From assembly GCA_039090855.1 (NCBI GenBank), contig CM077013.1:134189240-134253239 (forward strand): DNA of 64,000 nucleotides, read 5' to 3'. The position numbers and the translations under genes are program-made. This DNA is from Macrothele yani (lineage: Eukaryota; Arthropoda; Arachnida; Araneae; Macrothelidae). Under the pieces are notes generated by a model, which worked only from the letters and a program-made list of their open reading frames with translations, was not told where the DNA came from and did no database searches. Shown one piece after another: positions 53,335 through 63,765 of this stretch (within the stretch, counting starts at the first letter, position 1; every line of letters begins with the position of its first letter).

Positions 53335-53775
53335 CTAGAATTTTACGACCTAGAACGTTTGATGAGTGAAGAGAGGTAGCAATGACTGGAGCTAGTGTGT
53401 TTGTTGAGTGGAGACAGCTGGTAATAGCACGCGCTCGAATGCTTGATGTGTCAAGAGAGAAATGACACGAGCTAGAGTGATGAGTGGAAAAAAGAAGCAA
53501 TATCATGAGTTAGGTTGTTTAATGTGTGGATGGTGGGAGAAATGTCATGAGCTACAGTAATTGATGGCCGTAGAGAGGAAGGAATGACACGAGCTAGAAA
53601 GATGAATGGAGATAGTAAGCAACAACACCAGCTAAAGCGTTTGATACGTGAAAAGAAGAAGCAATGACACCAGCTAGAGTAACGTGTGGAGAAACGAAGC
53701 AAAATTATGAGCTAGAATGACTGATATGTGAATAGAGGAAGAAATGTCATGAGCTAGAAGAGTGTCTGATGAATG
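53335..53775. repeat. Degenerate edge of the 43-bp satellite
   Basis: Monomers such as gagctagagtgtttgatgag, tggagagaggaagcaatgac recur about every 43-48 bases but are more diverged than in 51836-52640. It looks like the older flank of the same array. Confidence 0.65.
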
Positions 53776-53835
53776 CAGAGAGGAAGATCAAAATCTTAGA
53801 GTTGAGCCTAACTCAAGGCTACCTCTTCTAAATTA

Positions 53836-55179
53836 CGAAGGCGTGTCAAAAAATAAGTTCTACATAGCGGCGACTATCGGAAATGGAAAAAAGGAAAGAA
53901 CACAGCTGTGGAGTGACGTCATACGTTTCGTCATTTGCTTGTGGAAGTAGTGAGGCACAATTGTGCTGCGTAGTTTATTCGTTAACGATCGTTTGCTATG
54001 GCGAAGCAGCTGGAGTGTTATTCGAAATTGAAAGTTCGCGGAGCAGTGCGTTTTTATGGGCAAAACGTTTTAATCCAACTGAAATCAATCGTGAAGTGTC
54101 GGCTGTTTACAAAGAAGAGGCAGTGTCTCGCCAGGCAATAGGAAAATGGTGTAAGCAGTTCGGAGAAGGACGTACGGATTTGAGAGCTGAACCCGGCAGA
54201 GACGGACCTTCGACTTCGACGACCGTTGATCATATTTCACCTGTCGAGTAGTTGGTTAAGAATAACTGCCGCAAAAAATTTCATGAATTGTTGAAGATTC
54301 GGGCGTGTCACATGGTAATGTACAAGATATCATTCACGAGCACCTGCATCTCAGAAAAGTTTGCGCAAGATGGGTTCCACGATGTTTAACTGATTGGCAC
54401 AAAAATTAGCGATTTGGGTCGGGTACAATCTTGCGTTCCTGCAACGTCATTCTGAAGAAAATATGAAGAAAATGCAGATGTTTTGTTGCGCATTGTCACC
54501 GGCGAGGAGACGTGGGTGCATCGCTTTGCACCAGAAACAAAATCAGCATCCATGGTGCGGAAACACCCCAGCTCACCAAAAGTCGTGCCGTGTGCTGGAA
54601 AAGTGATGGCAGCGGTCTTGTTTGACTGCGAGGGGCCGGTGTACACAGAGTTTATGGCAACAAAAAAAAAAAAAAAAAAAAAAAAAAGAAAGGACGATAA
54701 ACGCTGCAATGTTCTGAGAAACCTTTAAGAAGTTCAGGAAAGCAATTAAGGATCGAAGATGAGGAAAATTGTCAAAAGGAATAATTTTGTTTCATGACAA
54801 CACAACCCCACACAAAGCTGCCACCACTCAGGTGCTTCTTCGAAATTTCTAGTGGGGAGCATGGCCACATCCCTCATACAGTCCTGATTTAGCCCACTGC
54901 GATCACTTATTTCAAAAATGAAAAAGAACCATGGGGTAAGCATTTCTCAAACAGTAATGAAATCAAGGAAGCTGTGAAAACATGTCTCTGTGAACTTGGA
55001 ACGAACTTTTATTTTCTCGGTATTGAAAAATCGGTTTCTCGTCCCGACAAGTGTTTACTAAACCTTGACGATTACGTGGTAAAATAAAAGAAAGGTATAT
55101 GTTCCAGATATACTTTTTTTGGTTTCTCATTGTTTCACAAACGTTATGCACGTAAAGCTTATTTTTTGATACGCCTACG
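53836..55179 (+). mobile_element. Mariner, full-length 1.34 kb
   Basis: The inverted ends cgaaggcgtgtcaaaaaata and (inward from the right) cgtaggcgtatcaaaaaata are flanked by TA at 53834-53835 and 55180-55181. Length and ends fit a complete DD34D mariner. Coding is described under 53998-55086. Confidence 0.9.
53998..55086 (+). pseudogene. Mariner transposase (DD34D), disrupted
   Basis: Cut-and-paste transposase starting MAKQLECYSKLKVRGAVRF, continuing in another frame as LWAKRFNPTEINREVSAVYK, then WCKQFGEGRTDLRAEPGRDG. Then come LRIVTGEETWVHRFAPETKS (first catalytic position Glu instead of Asp), VMAAVLFDCEGPVYTEFMA, LFHDNTTPHKAA (second Asp), SPDLAHCDHLF (third Asp) and SRPDKCLLNLDDYVVK. Frameshifts occur at several points, and a run of 26 A residues at 54662-54687 sits inside the coding region. 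Not functional. Confidence 0.85.
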
Positions 55180-55181
55180 TA

Positions 55182-55755
55182 CAGGTATCAACCGGAACAT
55201 CTCGAAAATCAGAATAGTGTCACGTGCTTAGCCACACCCAACATTCGAATTAAAACTACTGATAATAATTGATCTCGCATTATAACTGTGGAATACGCAA
55301 CTAGTCGATGTGGCAGTTCTTTTTATATGGATCCTAAAAACAGTGCTTAAGAAAATTACCAAGTGCGCAAAAGTAACAAACAAGAGAGAAAGAAAAAGGC
55401 GTTTTCTGGAACTCAAGGAATAACATGTCTGGCAGCAAACTAGTCCATGAGACGTCATCACAGTTGCCGATCACCAATGGTATGTTTATGGTGACCTTTG
55501 CTCTGACTTGCAATAGCAAATTATTTGACCTGCTACTGTGAAAATATGACACAAATGTGCTATACGATGTTGCTTTTATGATACCGCTTACCTTGACAAA
55601 TCGGTATGCACAGGAATTTTACGTTTTGAAACTCCCTTGTCTTATCTCGTACTTTACTTCCACTTAACGTACAGCAACTCGTGAAACATTTAATTTCAAT
55701 GACAGCTTACAATAATGCCACAAATATTTCTTACTGGGTTCCACGCCATACATAC
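55182..55755. other. Unassigned sequence
   Basis: No gene or repeat recognised. Confidence 0.35.
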
Positions 55756-56744
55756 CATGATGATAACAAAGATAATCATCATTAGTGTTCTGTTTTTTGA
55801 CAGCTCCAACGGTAAATCAACAAGTTCTCTTCCTCCTGTTTTCTCTGCGCCGTGTTTCCTCCTTCAATACTTGATAGCTTCCAGTGCCCATGATATCTTT
55901 CAAACATCATTAGTCGTCTCCTTCCTCTTGGTCGCTTTCCTTCAATTTTCCCTTCTATCATTCTTTTCAATAAGCTGTCTCCTCTTAACAAATGTCCTAT
56001 CCACTTATATTATTTTCTTTTTCTTATGGCCTTTAGAATATTCCTTACTTCCTCAACTCTTTTTTATTTTATTTTTTATTTTTTTGATTGGAGGTTTAAC
56101 GACCACCGTGAGCAACTCAATGGGCTATAAGCAGTCGCCCGTCCCTAATTTAGGGTCACTGGTTCCAGGGAAGGGAGAGAGTCAGTGCCGTAAGACAAAC
56201 ACAACATCCATGCCTCACCGGGATTCGAACCCGGGCCCCTTTCGGACGAATGATCAGAGGCCATCGCTTAGACCACTGCGCCACCGGGGCGGCCTTTAAC
56301 TCTTTGCAACACTTCATCATTGGTAATTTTTTCAATCCACTTTACTTTTTCCATTCTTCTCCATAACCACATTTCAAATGCCTCCAACATTTTAGCTTCT
56401 TTCTTCCCGATTGTCCACGTTTCTGCACCATATAAAGTTCTACTCCAAATATAGCACTTAATAAGCAGTTTCTTTAAATTTCTATTCATTTTATTACTTA
56501 ACAAATGTATCTTGTTGTAAAACGCATATTTTCCTTTACTTATTCTTTTTTTTATTTCCATGTCACATTTTCCATTTTCTTGTATTATACTACCAAGGTA
56601 TTTGTATAGTCTCACTTGCTCTATATAATGACCACTCATCATCACCTCAACGTTTCCTGGTCTTCTAGAGACTCTCATCGTTTTTGTTTTCTTTCTATTG
56701 ATTTTCATACCATATTTTATGCATACACTTTCAAATTTTTGCAT
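55756..56744 (-). pseudogene. Non-LTR retrotransposon C-terminal part, split by SINE
   Basis: Minus strand, right part (56744-56294): YGMKINRKKTKTMRVSRR, YLGSIIQENGKCDMEIKKRI, LYGAETWTIGKKEAKMLEAF and MEKVKWIEKITNDEVLQRVK. Left part (56054-55790): YKWIGHLLRGDSLLKRMIEG, KRPRGRRRLMMF. These are the thumb and C-terminal blocks of LINE reverse transcriptases. The two parts join across a SINE-A. The 3' end lies near a tcatcattag/(ATGAT) tail at 55758-55785. 5' truncated. Confidence 0.75.
56063..56297 (-). repeat. SINE-A copy with target duplication, inside a LINE
   Basis: Near-consensus copy. AACTCTTT flanks it at 56055-56062 and 56298-56305. On the minus strand the head and B box are intact. Insertion splits the LINE coding between LQRVK and the following block, so the LINE is older. 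Confidence 0.9.
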
Positions 56745-57129
56745 TAGATGCTATATTTACACTGAAATTCCGAATGAGATACCGTGATGATATGCAAAGA
56801 TATTTTGACGGAGATCAAAGACTGGAGAGTTCATAACGGTAGAAAATACATAATTTTCAAGGTCTGAGAACTGGTCAATCTACTACATTACTCCCAACTT
56901 TCCTCACAAGGCTGTGGGTCAATGACAAATGGCAATGCCAAAAGACTTTTGCGAGGGGGTTCAGACTGGACAATCCATAACGACAGCAATTTAACGTCTT
57001 ATGAAGTCGAAGATGTTCGAAATTACTACTGAAAATGGACCTGTCGGAGTCCAGTTACTTTCGATATAAAGGGTTAATTCTTTACCGAGCGACAGGTGAC
57101 GATGTGCATCCATGCTTCCACTGTTAAAA
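56745..57129. other. Unassigned sequence
   Basis: No gene or repeat recognised. Confidence 0.35.
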
Positions 57130-57386
57130 ATTCTGTGGTAGGTTGCACCAAAGAGTGGTGCCACATCAGCTGGAGGACTTTCTGAGGAGAGATACATCGT
57201 GGTGCAAACAAACCCCAATAATATGGTGAAGCCTTGCACCATAATGCAACCCTGTATTACAACGTGGTGCAAAGTTGCACTATGTTGTTGGGTTTTGTTT
57301 GCACTATACAACGGTGTATATTTCTCAGGAAGTGGTGCAGCTGGTGTAGCACCACTTTTTGGTGCAACCTACCAAACAAATTTGAG
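57130..57386. repeat. Foldback with ~115-bp arms
   Basis: tggtaggttgcaccaaagag, tggtgccac.tcagctg and ggtgcaaacaaa.cccaa on the left (57133-57245) match the inverted right side (57262-57377). Multiple tggtgca words give it a regular pattern. No coding, and no clear target duplication found. Confidence 0.75.
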
Positions 57387-57845
57387 CAGTGTATTCACTT
57401 CTGGATACTGTTTACGGGCATTGCATAAATACCGAATTATTACTCCGGGACAGAGTCAGAGGGACGGTACACGAGTGTATTTATTTCAGAAAGAGAAGTA
57501 ATATGCTGATAAGTCGTAACGTTCTAAAACCTTCTAGTAATACATGTGTAAATACACATTTCATCTATTAAATATTTTATTAAATGTGTACATCGTCATC
57601 CCAGCTTTATTAGATGGGTCACCGGCGTTACATGGAAATTTCGATATCTGCTTTTGATAATGCATAATAATCCTCCGTACAGCTACTTACATTCTATCGA
57701 AAGCAACAGACATAGGTAGAATCTATATTATATTTCTTACAAATTACCAATAGGGGACACATGATAACAGTTTACCACAAAGCCGATGTTTTCAATGAGG
57801 TTATGCTGAAGAAACAAGAAGCACTGCCTTTAAATATACTTTCCG
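57387..57845. other. Unassigned sequence
   Basis: Nothing recognised between the foldback and the next SINE. Confidence 0.35.
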
Positions 57846-57856
57846 TAACAAAGCAG

Positions 57857-58069
57857 TTTTTTTATGGAAGGTTTAAAGACCACCGTCAGCTACTCAAGGG
57901 GCTATAATCAGTCGCCCGTCCCTAATTTAGGGTCACTGGTTCTAGGAAGGCACAGAGCCAGCGCCGTAAGGCAAACACAACATCCATGCCACACCGGGAT
58001 TCGAACCCGGACCCCTTTCGGACGAATGATCAGAGGCCATCGCTTAGACAACTGCGCCACCGGACCGGC
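57857..58069 (-). repeat. SINE-A copy with 11-bp target duplication
   Basis: Direct repeats TAACAAAGCAG at 57846-57856 and 58070-58080 are exact. The body has small differences (ctactcaaggggctataatc, tctaggaaggcacag). Minus is sense; B box GGTTCGAATCCC is intact. Confidence 0.9.
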
Positions 58070-58251
58070 TAACAAAGCAGTACCGAATTTAAATGATCTA
58101 ATCAGACTTTTAAAATCTATACCGCAAAAACTTAAGGCACCATAATGGAGCATATCGACACAAGAAATAGCACACCAGAAATAACTCGTAAAAAAAATGC
58201 TTATATGTATGTGTTCAGTCAAAACATCAAAAAATATGCATGTCTGCAACC

Positions 58252-58477
58252 TTTTTTTTTATTATTGGAGGTTTAACGACCACCGCGAGCAACTCAGTGG
58301 GCTATCAGCAGTCGCCCGTTCCTAATTTAGGGCCACTGGTTCCAGAGAAGGGAGAGAGAGCCAGGTCCGTAAGACAAACACATAACATCCATGCCTCACC
58401 GGGATTTGAACCCGGACTCATCTCGGACGAATGATCAAAAAAGGGCATTGCTTAGACCACTGCGCCTCCTGGCCGGC
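58252..58477 (-). repeat. SINE-A copy with 10-bp target duplication
   Basis: GTCTGCAACC (58242-58251) and GTCTGCAATC (58478-58487) flank the copy. It has a few insertions (gagagagagccaggtccg, caaaaaagggcattgc). Minus is sense. Confidence 0.9.
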
Positions 58478-58487
58478 GTCTGCAATC

Positions 58488-59204
58488 TTCAAACTCAGTT
58501 CTTATATATTTTACTTCCAGCTGTTCATTTAGGAAACCAATGATGAATGCAGCAGTTACGATACACAAAGCAAAATGTAATCCTGAACTATGAACTTTGC
58601 AAATGCATTGCGGCTTTCTTGCATCCTTGGCTCACTCCTTTGTATCTGCTAATTGTTTTCTCTCATTCCTTAGAAACTATGGTTCGTGGCTAGTTTTATT
58701 CAGCGTTGTAATTAACACACAAACGGTCCAAATGAAAGCAGTACTTCTTTTTTTTTTAGTCAGAAAATGATAGTTTATTCTCCGTCCCTCATTATCTTAA
58801 TTGATATGCCCTACTGAGCAGAGGGATGTAGGATTCAGCTCCGGGTAATACGTGAACGTCTTCATTCTCTTTGATGCATTGTCCACGATTCTAACGCAGC
58901 GCCATACCTCCTATTGTTTAATGCTCTCTGAGAGAAGCTAAACACCCAAAATCAAATAAATGAAGCCAACAACTTCTACGGACAATGAGAGTACCATATG
59001 TCTCTGATAGAAACATTTTACCGGTGTGGCAAAAATGAGGTCGCTTAACACACATTTTCACAAGTATCAACATTTCTTCTATTTAATGGTGACAATTTTT
59101 TTTATACAGCAACATTACTCACATCTTATTGATATAATGCCCATCCTATTTTAGTTACGCTCGCGGAAGAAACTGATAAACCATTACCACTGCTGGTGAT
59201 ATAC
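58488..59204. other. Unassigned sequence
   Basis: No gene recognised; a T run near 58749 and otherwise plain sequence. Confidence 0.35.
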
Positions 59205-59844
59205 ACCGATGGACCATTACATTATGATCACCTACCTAATAAGCTGTAGAACGCCCTTAAGCCCGCAAAACGGCGGACACTCGGCGAAGCATCGATTCGA
59301 TAAGGGGACGATAGGTATCCTGGAGTATCTCGTACCATAATGTCAACAGCAGATCCTCCAGTTCCCGTAAATTTCAGGGTGGTAAAGTGTCCCAAGTAAA
59401 CATCGCCTACGGCATAACACCCCCGCAGTCGGTCTGTTTCCGCCTAACAGTGCATCCAGGTGTCACAGTCTTCATTGGTAATCCGCGTATCCGCGCTCGG
59501 CCGTCTACATGACGCACCACGAATCTTAATTCGTCAGACCAGACCACTTTCTTCCAATCATCCATGATCCAATCTCGATGATCTTGGGCCCATGCCATAC
59601 GTTGGTGGCGATGACGTGTAGTGAGCATGGGGACCCGGCTGTATTTTCGGCTACGCAGGCCCATGCGCAGAAGGCCGCGATGAACAGTGTGCTGTGACAC
59701 ATTGCCCTGATCACCACTATTGTAGTTGCTGGTGATTTGTCGAACTGTGGCCCTGAGGTCGCTGTAAACAATGCGCGACAGTCTCAGCTCCCCTTTAGCA
59801 TAAATAAGCTGCTGACGACACACGGCTGGACGAGAGTTCGTCAT
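59205..59844 (-). pseudogene. Tc1-like transposase, core deleted
   Basis: The minus strand opens near 59844 with MTNSRPAVCRQQLIYAKGEL, then RIVYSDLRATVRQITSNYNS, a second helix-turn-helix, SRVPMLTTRHRHQRMAWAQD, and VVWSDELRFVVRHVDGRARI (first catalytic Asp). After about 59407 it jumps, with a frame change, to the C-terminal LWYEILQDTYRPLIESMLRR, VSAVLRA, close to a terminus with tggaccattacattatgatc. The blocks with the second Asp and the Glu are deleted. Confidence 0.75.
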
Positions 59845-60660
59845 TGGCTATGTGTGAACTACTTTTAATACGTACTCACTACAGCGGCACGTGAACAAAC
59901 CACAAGTCGCGCCATTGCCGAGATCGTAGTTCCAAGGCGCCGTGCCCTCACAATTTGTCTTTTATTCAAACTCCGATAAATCGGCATCTTTTCCCATTCT
60001 GACTCCGAACACTCTACTAACCGAAAGCCGGTCCTCGGGTTGTATATATACTGACTGCTCTGTGAACTTCACCTGCGGCACCGTTCGGTCTCCACAATTC
60101 TCTAGGCTGGGAGTGGTCATAATGGAATGGTTCATAAGTGTAATATCCAATGAAATACCAGTTTTTTAGGCGCACCTACCCTCGTCATATACCTATAAAA
60201 CGTCACGTGAGCATGATGCGCACGATAAATCAAGCCAATCAGCTCGTCAAACATCAGGTAGCGTTCAGTTAAAGGCATGAATGGGTAAAACGAGGGTTCT
60301 GAGCGACTTCTGACGTCACATGACAAGCGTGATTATTCGTGTGCTTCCTCAACGGTCGTCTTCCAGGGTTTTTTACGTACAACCCTAGCAAGTTTTGTCC
60401 AACAATCAGCGTTTCTGTGGACGAAAACAGCTGGTGGGCCAGAGTTATCCAAGGTGACTGTCGCCCGTCGAACGAACGAACAACCATGATATCACTGCAG
60501 AGCTCTTAGACCATATATACAGGTAGATTGCGCACGGAATCACAATCTATGGCTCCAATATGATCTTGATTATCGGCGTAAAGTCACGTGGTATGAAGGA
60601 GAAAACGGTTATCTCGTGTTCTTAACGATACTCGAAGCTCTTCGTTTAAGGGAAATCTAC
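59845..60660. other. Unassigned sequence
   Basis: May include the remaining 5' part of the Tc1-like element, but I see no matching terminus. No other gene recognised. Confidence 0.35.
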
Positions 60661-60665
60661 AAATT

Positions 60666-60973
60666 TTCAGAGGTCAGGTACGACTTAAATGATTAAATAC
60701 CACCTGGGGTGAGTCATACGTTTTTCACAGGCCAGGTACGATTTAAATGATTAAATACCTGAGTGAGTCATAAGTTTGACACAGGTCAGGTACGATTCAA
60801 ATGATTAAATACCAGGGTGAGTCATACGTTTTTCACAGGTCAGGTACGATTTAAATGATTAAATACCAGAGTGAGTCATAAGTTCGGCACAGGTCAGGTA
60901 CGATTCAAATGATTAAATACCAGGGTGAATCATAAGCTTTTCACAGGTCAGGTACGACTTTAATGATTAAATA
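60666..60973. repeat. Satellite built on a mariner end, ~55-60 bp
   Basis: Six tandem monomers (starts near 60672, 60732, 60783, 60839, 60894, 60950) of cacaggtcaggtacgattta, aatgattaaataccagggtg, agtcatacgttt. Each ends with the tip of the mariner terminal repeat (ccagggtgagtcata), and the last monomer runs straight into the mariner at 60974. Confidence 0.8.
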
Positions 60974-62252
60974 CCAGAGTGAGTCATAAGTTCGAAGCGT
61001 TTCGCAGTACAGATTGAGAAGCTCAGTCGAACAGGTGGGACATGCGCAGTAAGATGGAATGTGTCCCACGCCTGATTGGGTGACATTCTCCTTTGCTCAG
61101 ACAGGTAGACACGCGTCGGGCCCAACTTGTTTGGGCCGCTCATTCGAGACGAAAATGTCGGAGGAGAAACTTCTTGTTTGTGTGTTCTTACGCCATTATG
61201 GAAAAAAAAAAAAGGATTGAACGAGACAGCTGCCGCGAAGGAAATTTGTATTGTAGAAAATGAGGGAACAGTGCACCCTGCAACAGCAAGAAAATAGTTC
61301 CAACGCTTCCGGTCCGGAGACACAGAGCTCGTTGACAAATCGAGGTGAAGGAGACCAGTCACCACCAACACGGAAAGCCCTGCGTCTAAGCAGTTGAGCA
61401 GCACCTTGGAACCAGCACCCGACGATTAGCAGAGGATGTCCATGCTTCACAAACCACCATAGTTCATCACCTACACCAGCTCGGTTTTCATTCCAGGCGG
61501 CCGCGAATGGTTCCCCATGGGTTGATCCAAAAGCAAGCTGAGGAGCTGTGTCGAGAATTGCAGCAAAATCCACGTGATGACAAGTTTTGGCGGAGAATCG
61601 TAACGAATGATGAGAAGTGGGTCTTCCTGCGTTATCTTGATGCCAGAAACCAATGGCTGCTGCCAGGGGATGAGGCTGAAGCAGTGGTTCAAAGAGGGCA
61701 TTTTGAAGTGAAGACAATGTTGTGAGTATGGTGGGATTTTGAGGGTCCTGCTTACTGGGAGCTTGTGCCACATGGTCGGGCAGTCGATGGAAACCTGTAT
61801 GCCGACCAGCTGCAACACGTATATGAAGTCCTACGATAGCCCTACCCCGCAATGGTGCATCGAAAGAAGGTCCTCCGGCAATTCGACAACGCTCCACACT
61901 ATAGGTCACGGATTGTCCACCATAAAATTCAGGATTTGGATGGCGTCGAAATCCAAATACACCCAAAATCCGAAGGGGGAAAGCCCGGAACTTTCCCCCT
62001 TCGGATTTTCACCTGTTTCGTTCCATGGCGCACTACTTGTCCGGTAGACAGTTCCGTTCCTTGTAGATTGTGAAAGATGGCATCACTGAGGTTTTTGCAT
62101 TCAAACCGGCCGTCTGGTATCGCAACGGCATTGCATCTTAGGCTGAACGTTGACGAAGGACCTTAGACTCTGATGGACTTGTATTTTGCCGCCTGTGGTA
62201 ACGGACTGAACATTGTACCCCAAAACGCTACGAATATATGACTCACCCTGGG
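60974..62252 (+). mobile_element. Mariner-like element with internal palindrome
   Basis: Inverted ends share ccagggtgagtcata and tcg.agcgttt; TA at 60972-60973 and 62253-62254. Transposase from ATG 61155 (MSEEKLLVCVFLRHYG) shows LNETAAAKEICIVENEGTVH, FQRFRSGDTELVDKSR, RRIVTNDEKWVFLRYLDARN (first Asp), QFDNAPHYRSRIVHHKIQDL (second Asp) and SDFHLFRSMAHYLSGRQF (third). A 19-bp perfect palindrome (aaaatccgaagggggaaag and its complement, 61969-62013) replaces part of the block before the third Asp. Stops and frameshifts are frequent. Confidence 0.8.
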
Positions 62253-62258
62253 TAAATC

Positions 62259-63002
62259 CAGTGGCGGCATAACTACCACCCCTCAGTTGGTAGGGGGCAC
62301 AGGCAACGAAGGGGCGTACTGCAGCTTCCAGTTAAAGTTTTATGAAAAAAGTCGAACATGCACAATAATTAACCCAGAACTTCATATTTTGCTTTAAGAT
62401 ATATTCAGCTTTGCCTAAATAAATGCTTAGTTTCACTTTTAAAACACTGAATGTTCTACAGATTGAAAGTGTTCGGCTCTTTGACTTCGGGTTGTAATAC
62501 GATTGCTCTGCAATGGGTTGTAAATAATACGATCGCTCTCCAATCGCCCACTCTCCGCGCTGCTGAAGAAAAGCGTGAGTCCACAGTGGGATTCCCCGTG
62601 GAGGATGTGGGAAAACAGTCAGTTACCTAGGTTTGCGTACACGACAGGTGTCAACTTTATTCACAGCAGCCGCAGATCCGCCTGTGTAAGAGGGTGATTT
62701 CTTCAAGTGATTTATTTTAGTTTTTCACAAAGCAATTACACGTATTGTCAAATCTATTACTTAAAAAGTTAAAACTACAGGGTCTAGGTACCACCATTAC
62801 TTTTGTTGACACTCTCCCTAATATCCCAATCCCCTCCCCTCCAACCAACAAACACACACAAACACACACACACACACACACACCACGAAAAATGCATCCT
62901 CCCTCATGTTCGAAATCCTGGGGAAATGACTGTGCTTAGGGGTGCTGAAGTGAATCTTGCGGGGGAGGGGGTGGGGCGCACGTTGTGCTAATTACGCCAT
63001 TG
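62259..63002. mobile_element. Probable hAT-like non-autonomous element
   Basis: Ends cagtggcggcataactacca and (inward from the right) caatggcgtaattagcacaa, with 8-bp flanks GGTAAATC and GGTAGATT (six matches). It contains a (CA)n tract at 62851-62883 and GC-rich subterminal stretches, and no transposase. It was inserted at the very end of the mariner. Confidence 0.55.
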
Positions 63003-63010
63003 GGTAGATT

Positions 63011-63330
63011 CTGACTTATCATGAGGAAAGTGATAACTTGACTACAGCAGTTTGATGTCATCTTCAAATTTAAGACCAAAAGCCTTTTTTTTCTTTTTTC
63101 TTTTTTTTTTTTTTTATGGTTACTCTCACCGGAATAGGGAAAGAGATTTAGTTTCTGATACATTTTTAGCGTGAATTGTTTATTTCAGTTTGAATTTTCT
63201 ATTTTCACAGTTCTTCTAAAGGAGATGCAAGAAGAAAACTATGACTCACTGCCTTGAGAAAGGAGGATTTCACTCCATTATTGCGGAGCGAAAAACAGAT
63301 TGTATTTTGCTTTATATCAAGCATCAAAAG
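63011..63330. other. Unassigned, with T-rich tract
   Basis: A T/C tract at 63085-63115; nothing else recognised before the RTE fragment. Confidence 0.35.
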
Positions 63331-63765
63331 TACAATATAGATCAAATCCACGTACTGAGAGAACTAATTGAAAGAGCGAGGGAATATGAACTTCCATTGG
63401 GCATGGCTTTTATCGATTATGAAAAAGCCATTGATCCGGTGAAACCATCAGCAGTTGCAATGGCTCTGAAATCCTGCGGTATTGAAGATGCATACATTAA
63501 TATTATTAATAACATCTATGAAAATGCAAGTGCAAAGATTCGGCTGTTTGAAAATACAAGACACATAAAAAAATGGAAAGGGAGTGAGACAAGGTGACAC
63601 CATATCTCCGAAGCTCTTTAATGCCACATTGGAAAATGTCTTTCAATCACTGAACTGGAAAAACAAAGGGATAAAGATTAATGGAGATTATCTAACCCAC
63701 CTTCGTTTTGCTGATGATGTAGTCATTTTTGCAACTACCCCAATAATAATTAAAAAAAAAAGTTA
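63331..63765 (+). pseudogene. RTE reverse transcriptase fragment
   Basis: Encodes QIHVLRELIERAREYELPLG, MAFIDYEKAIDPVKPSAVAM, INNIYENASAKIRLFEN, then in another frame VRQGDTISPKLFNATLENVF and LTHLRFADDVVIFATTP (FADD box). Very close to 35695-36090, so from the same family. A frameshift lies at about 63583 and the coding stops where the 145-bp tandem-repeat element begins. Confidence 0.85.

Noticed and set aside
55715..56299. 194-codon open frame with hydrophobic stretches, possible membrane protein
   Set aside because: It is antisense to the LINE at 55756-56744 and runs through the SINE-A; hydrophobicity comes from T-rich antisense DNA.
61196..61966. 256-codon minus-strand open frame
   Set aside because: Antisense shadow of the mariner transposase at 60974-62252; no family resemblance.
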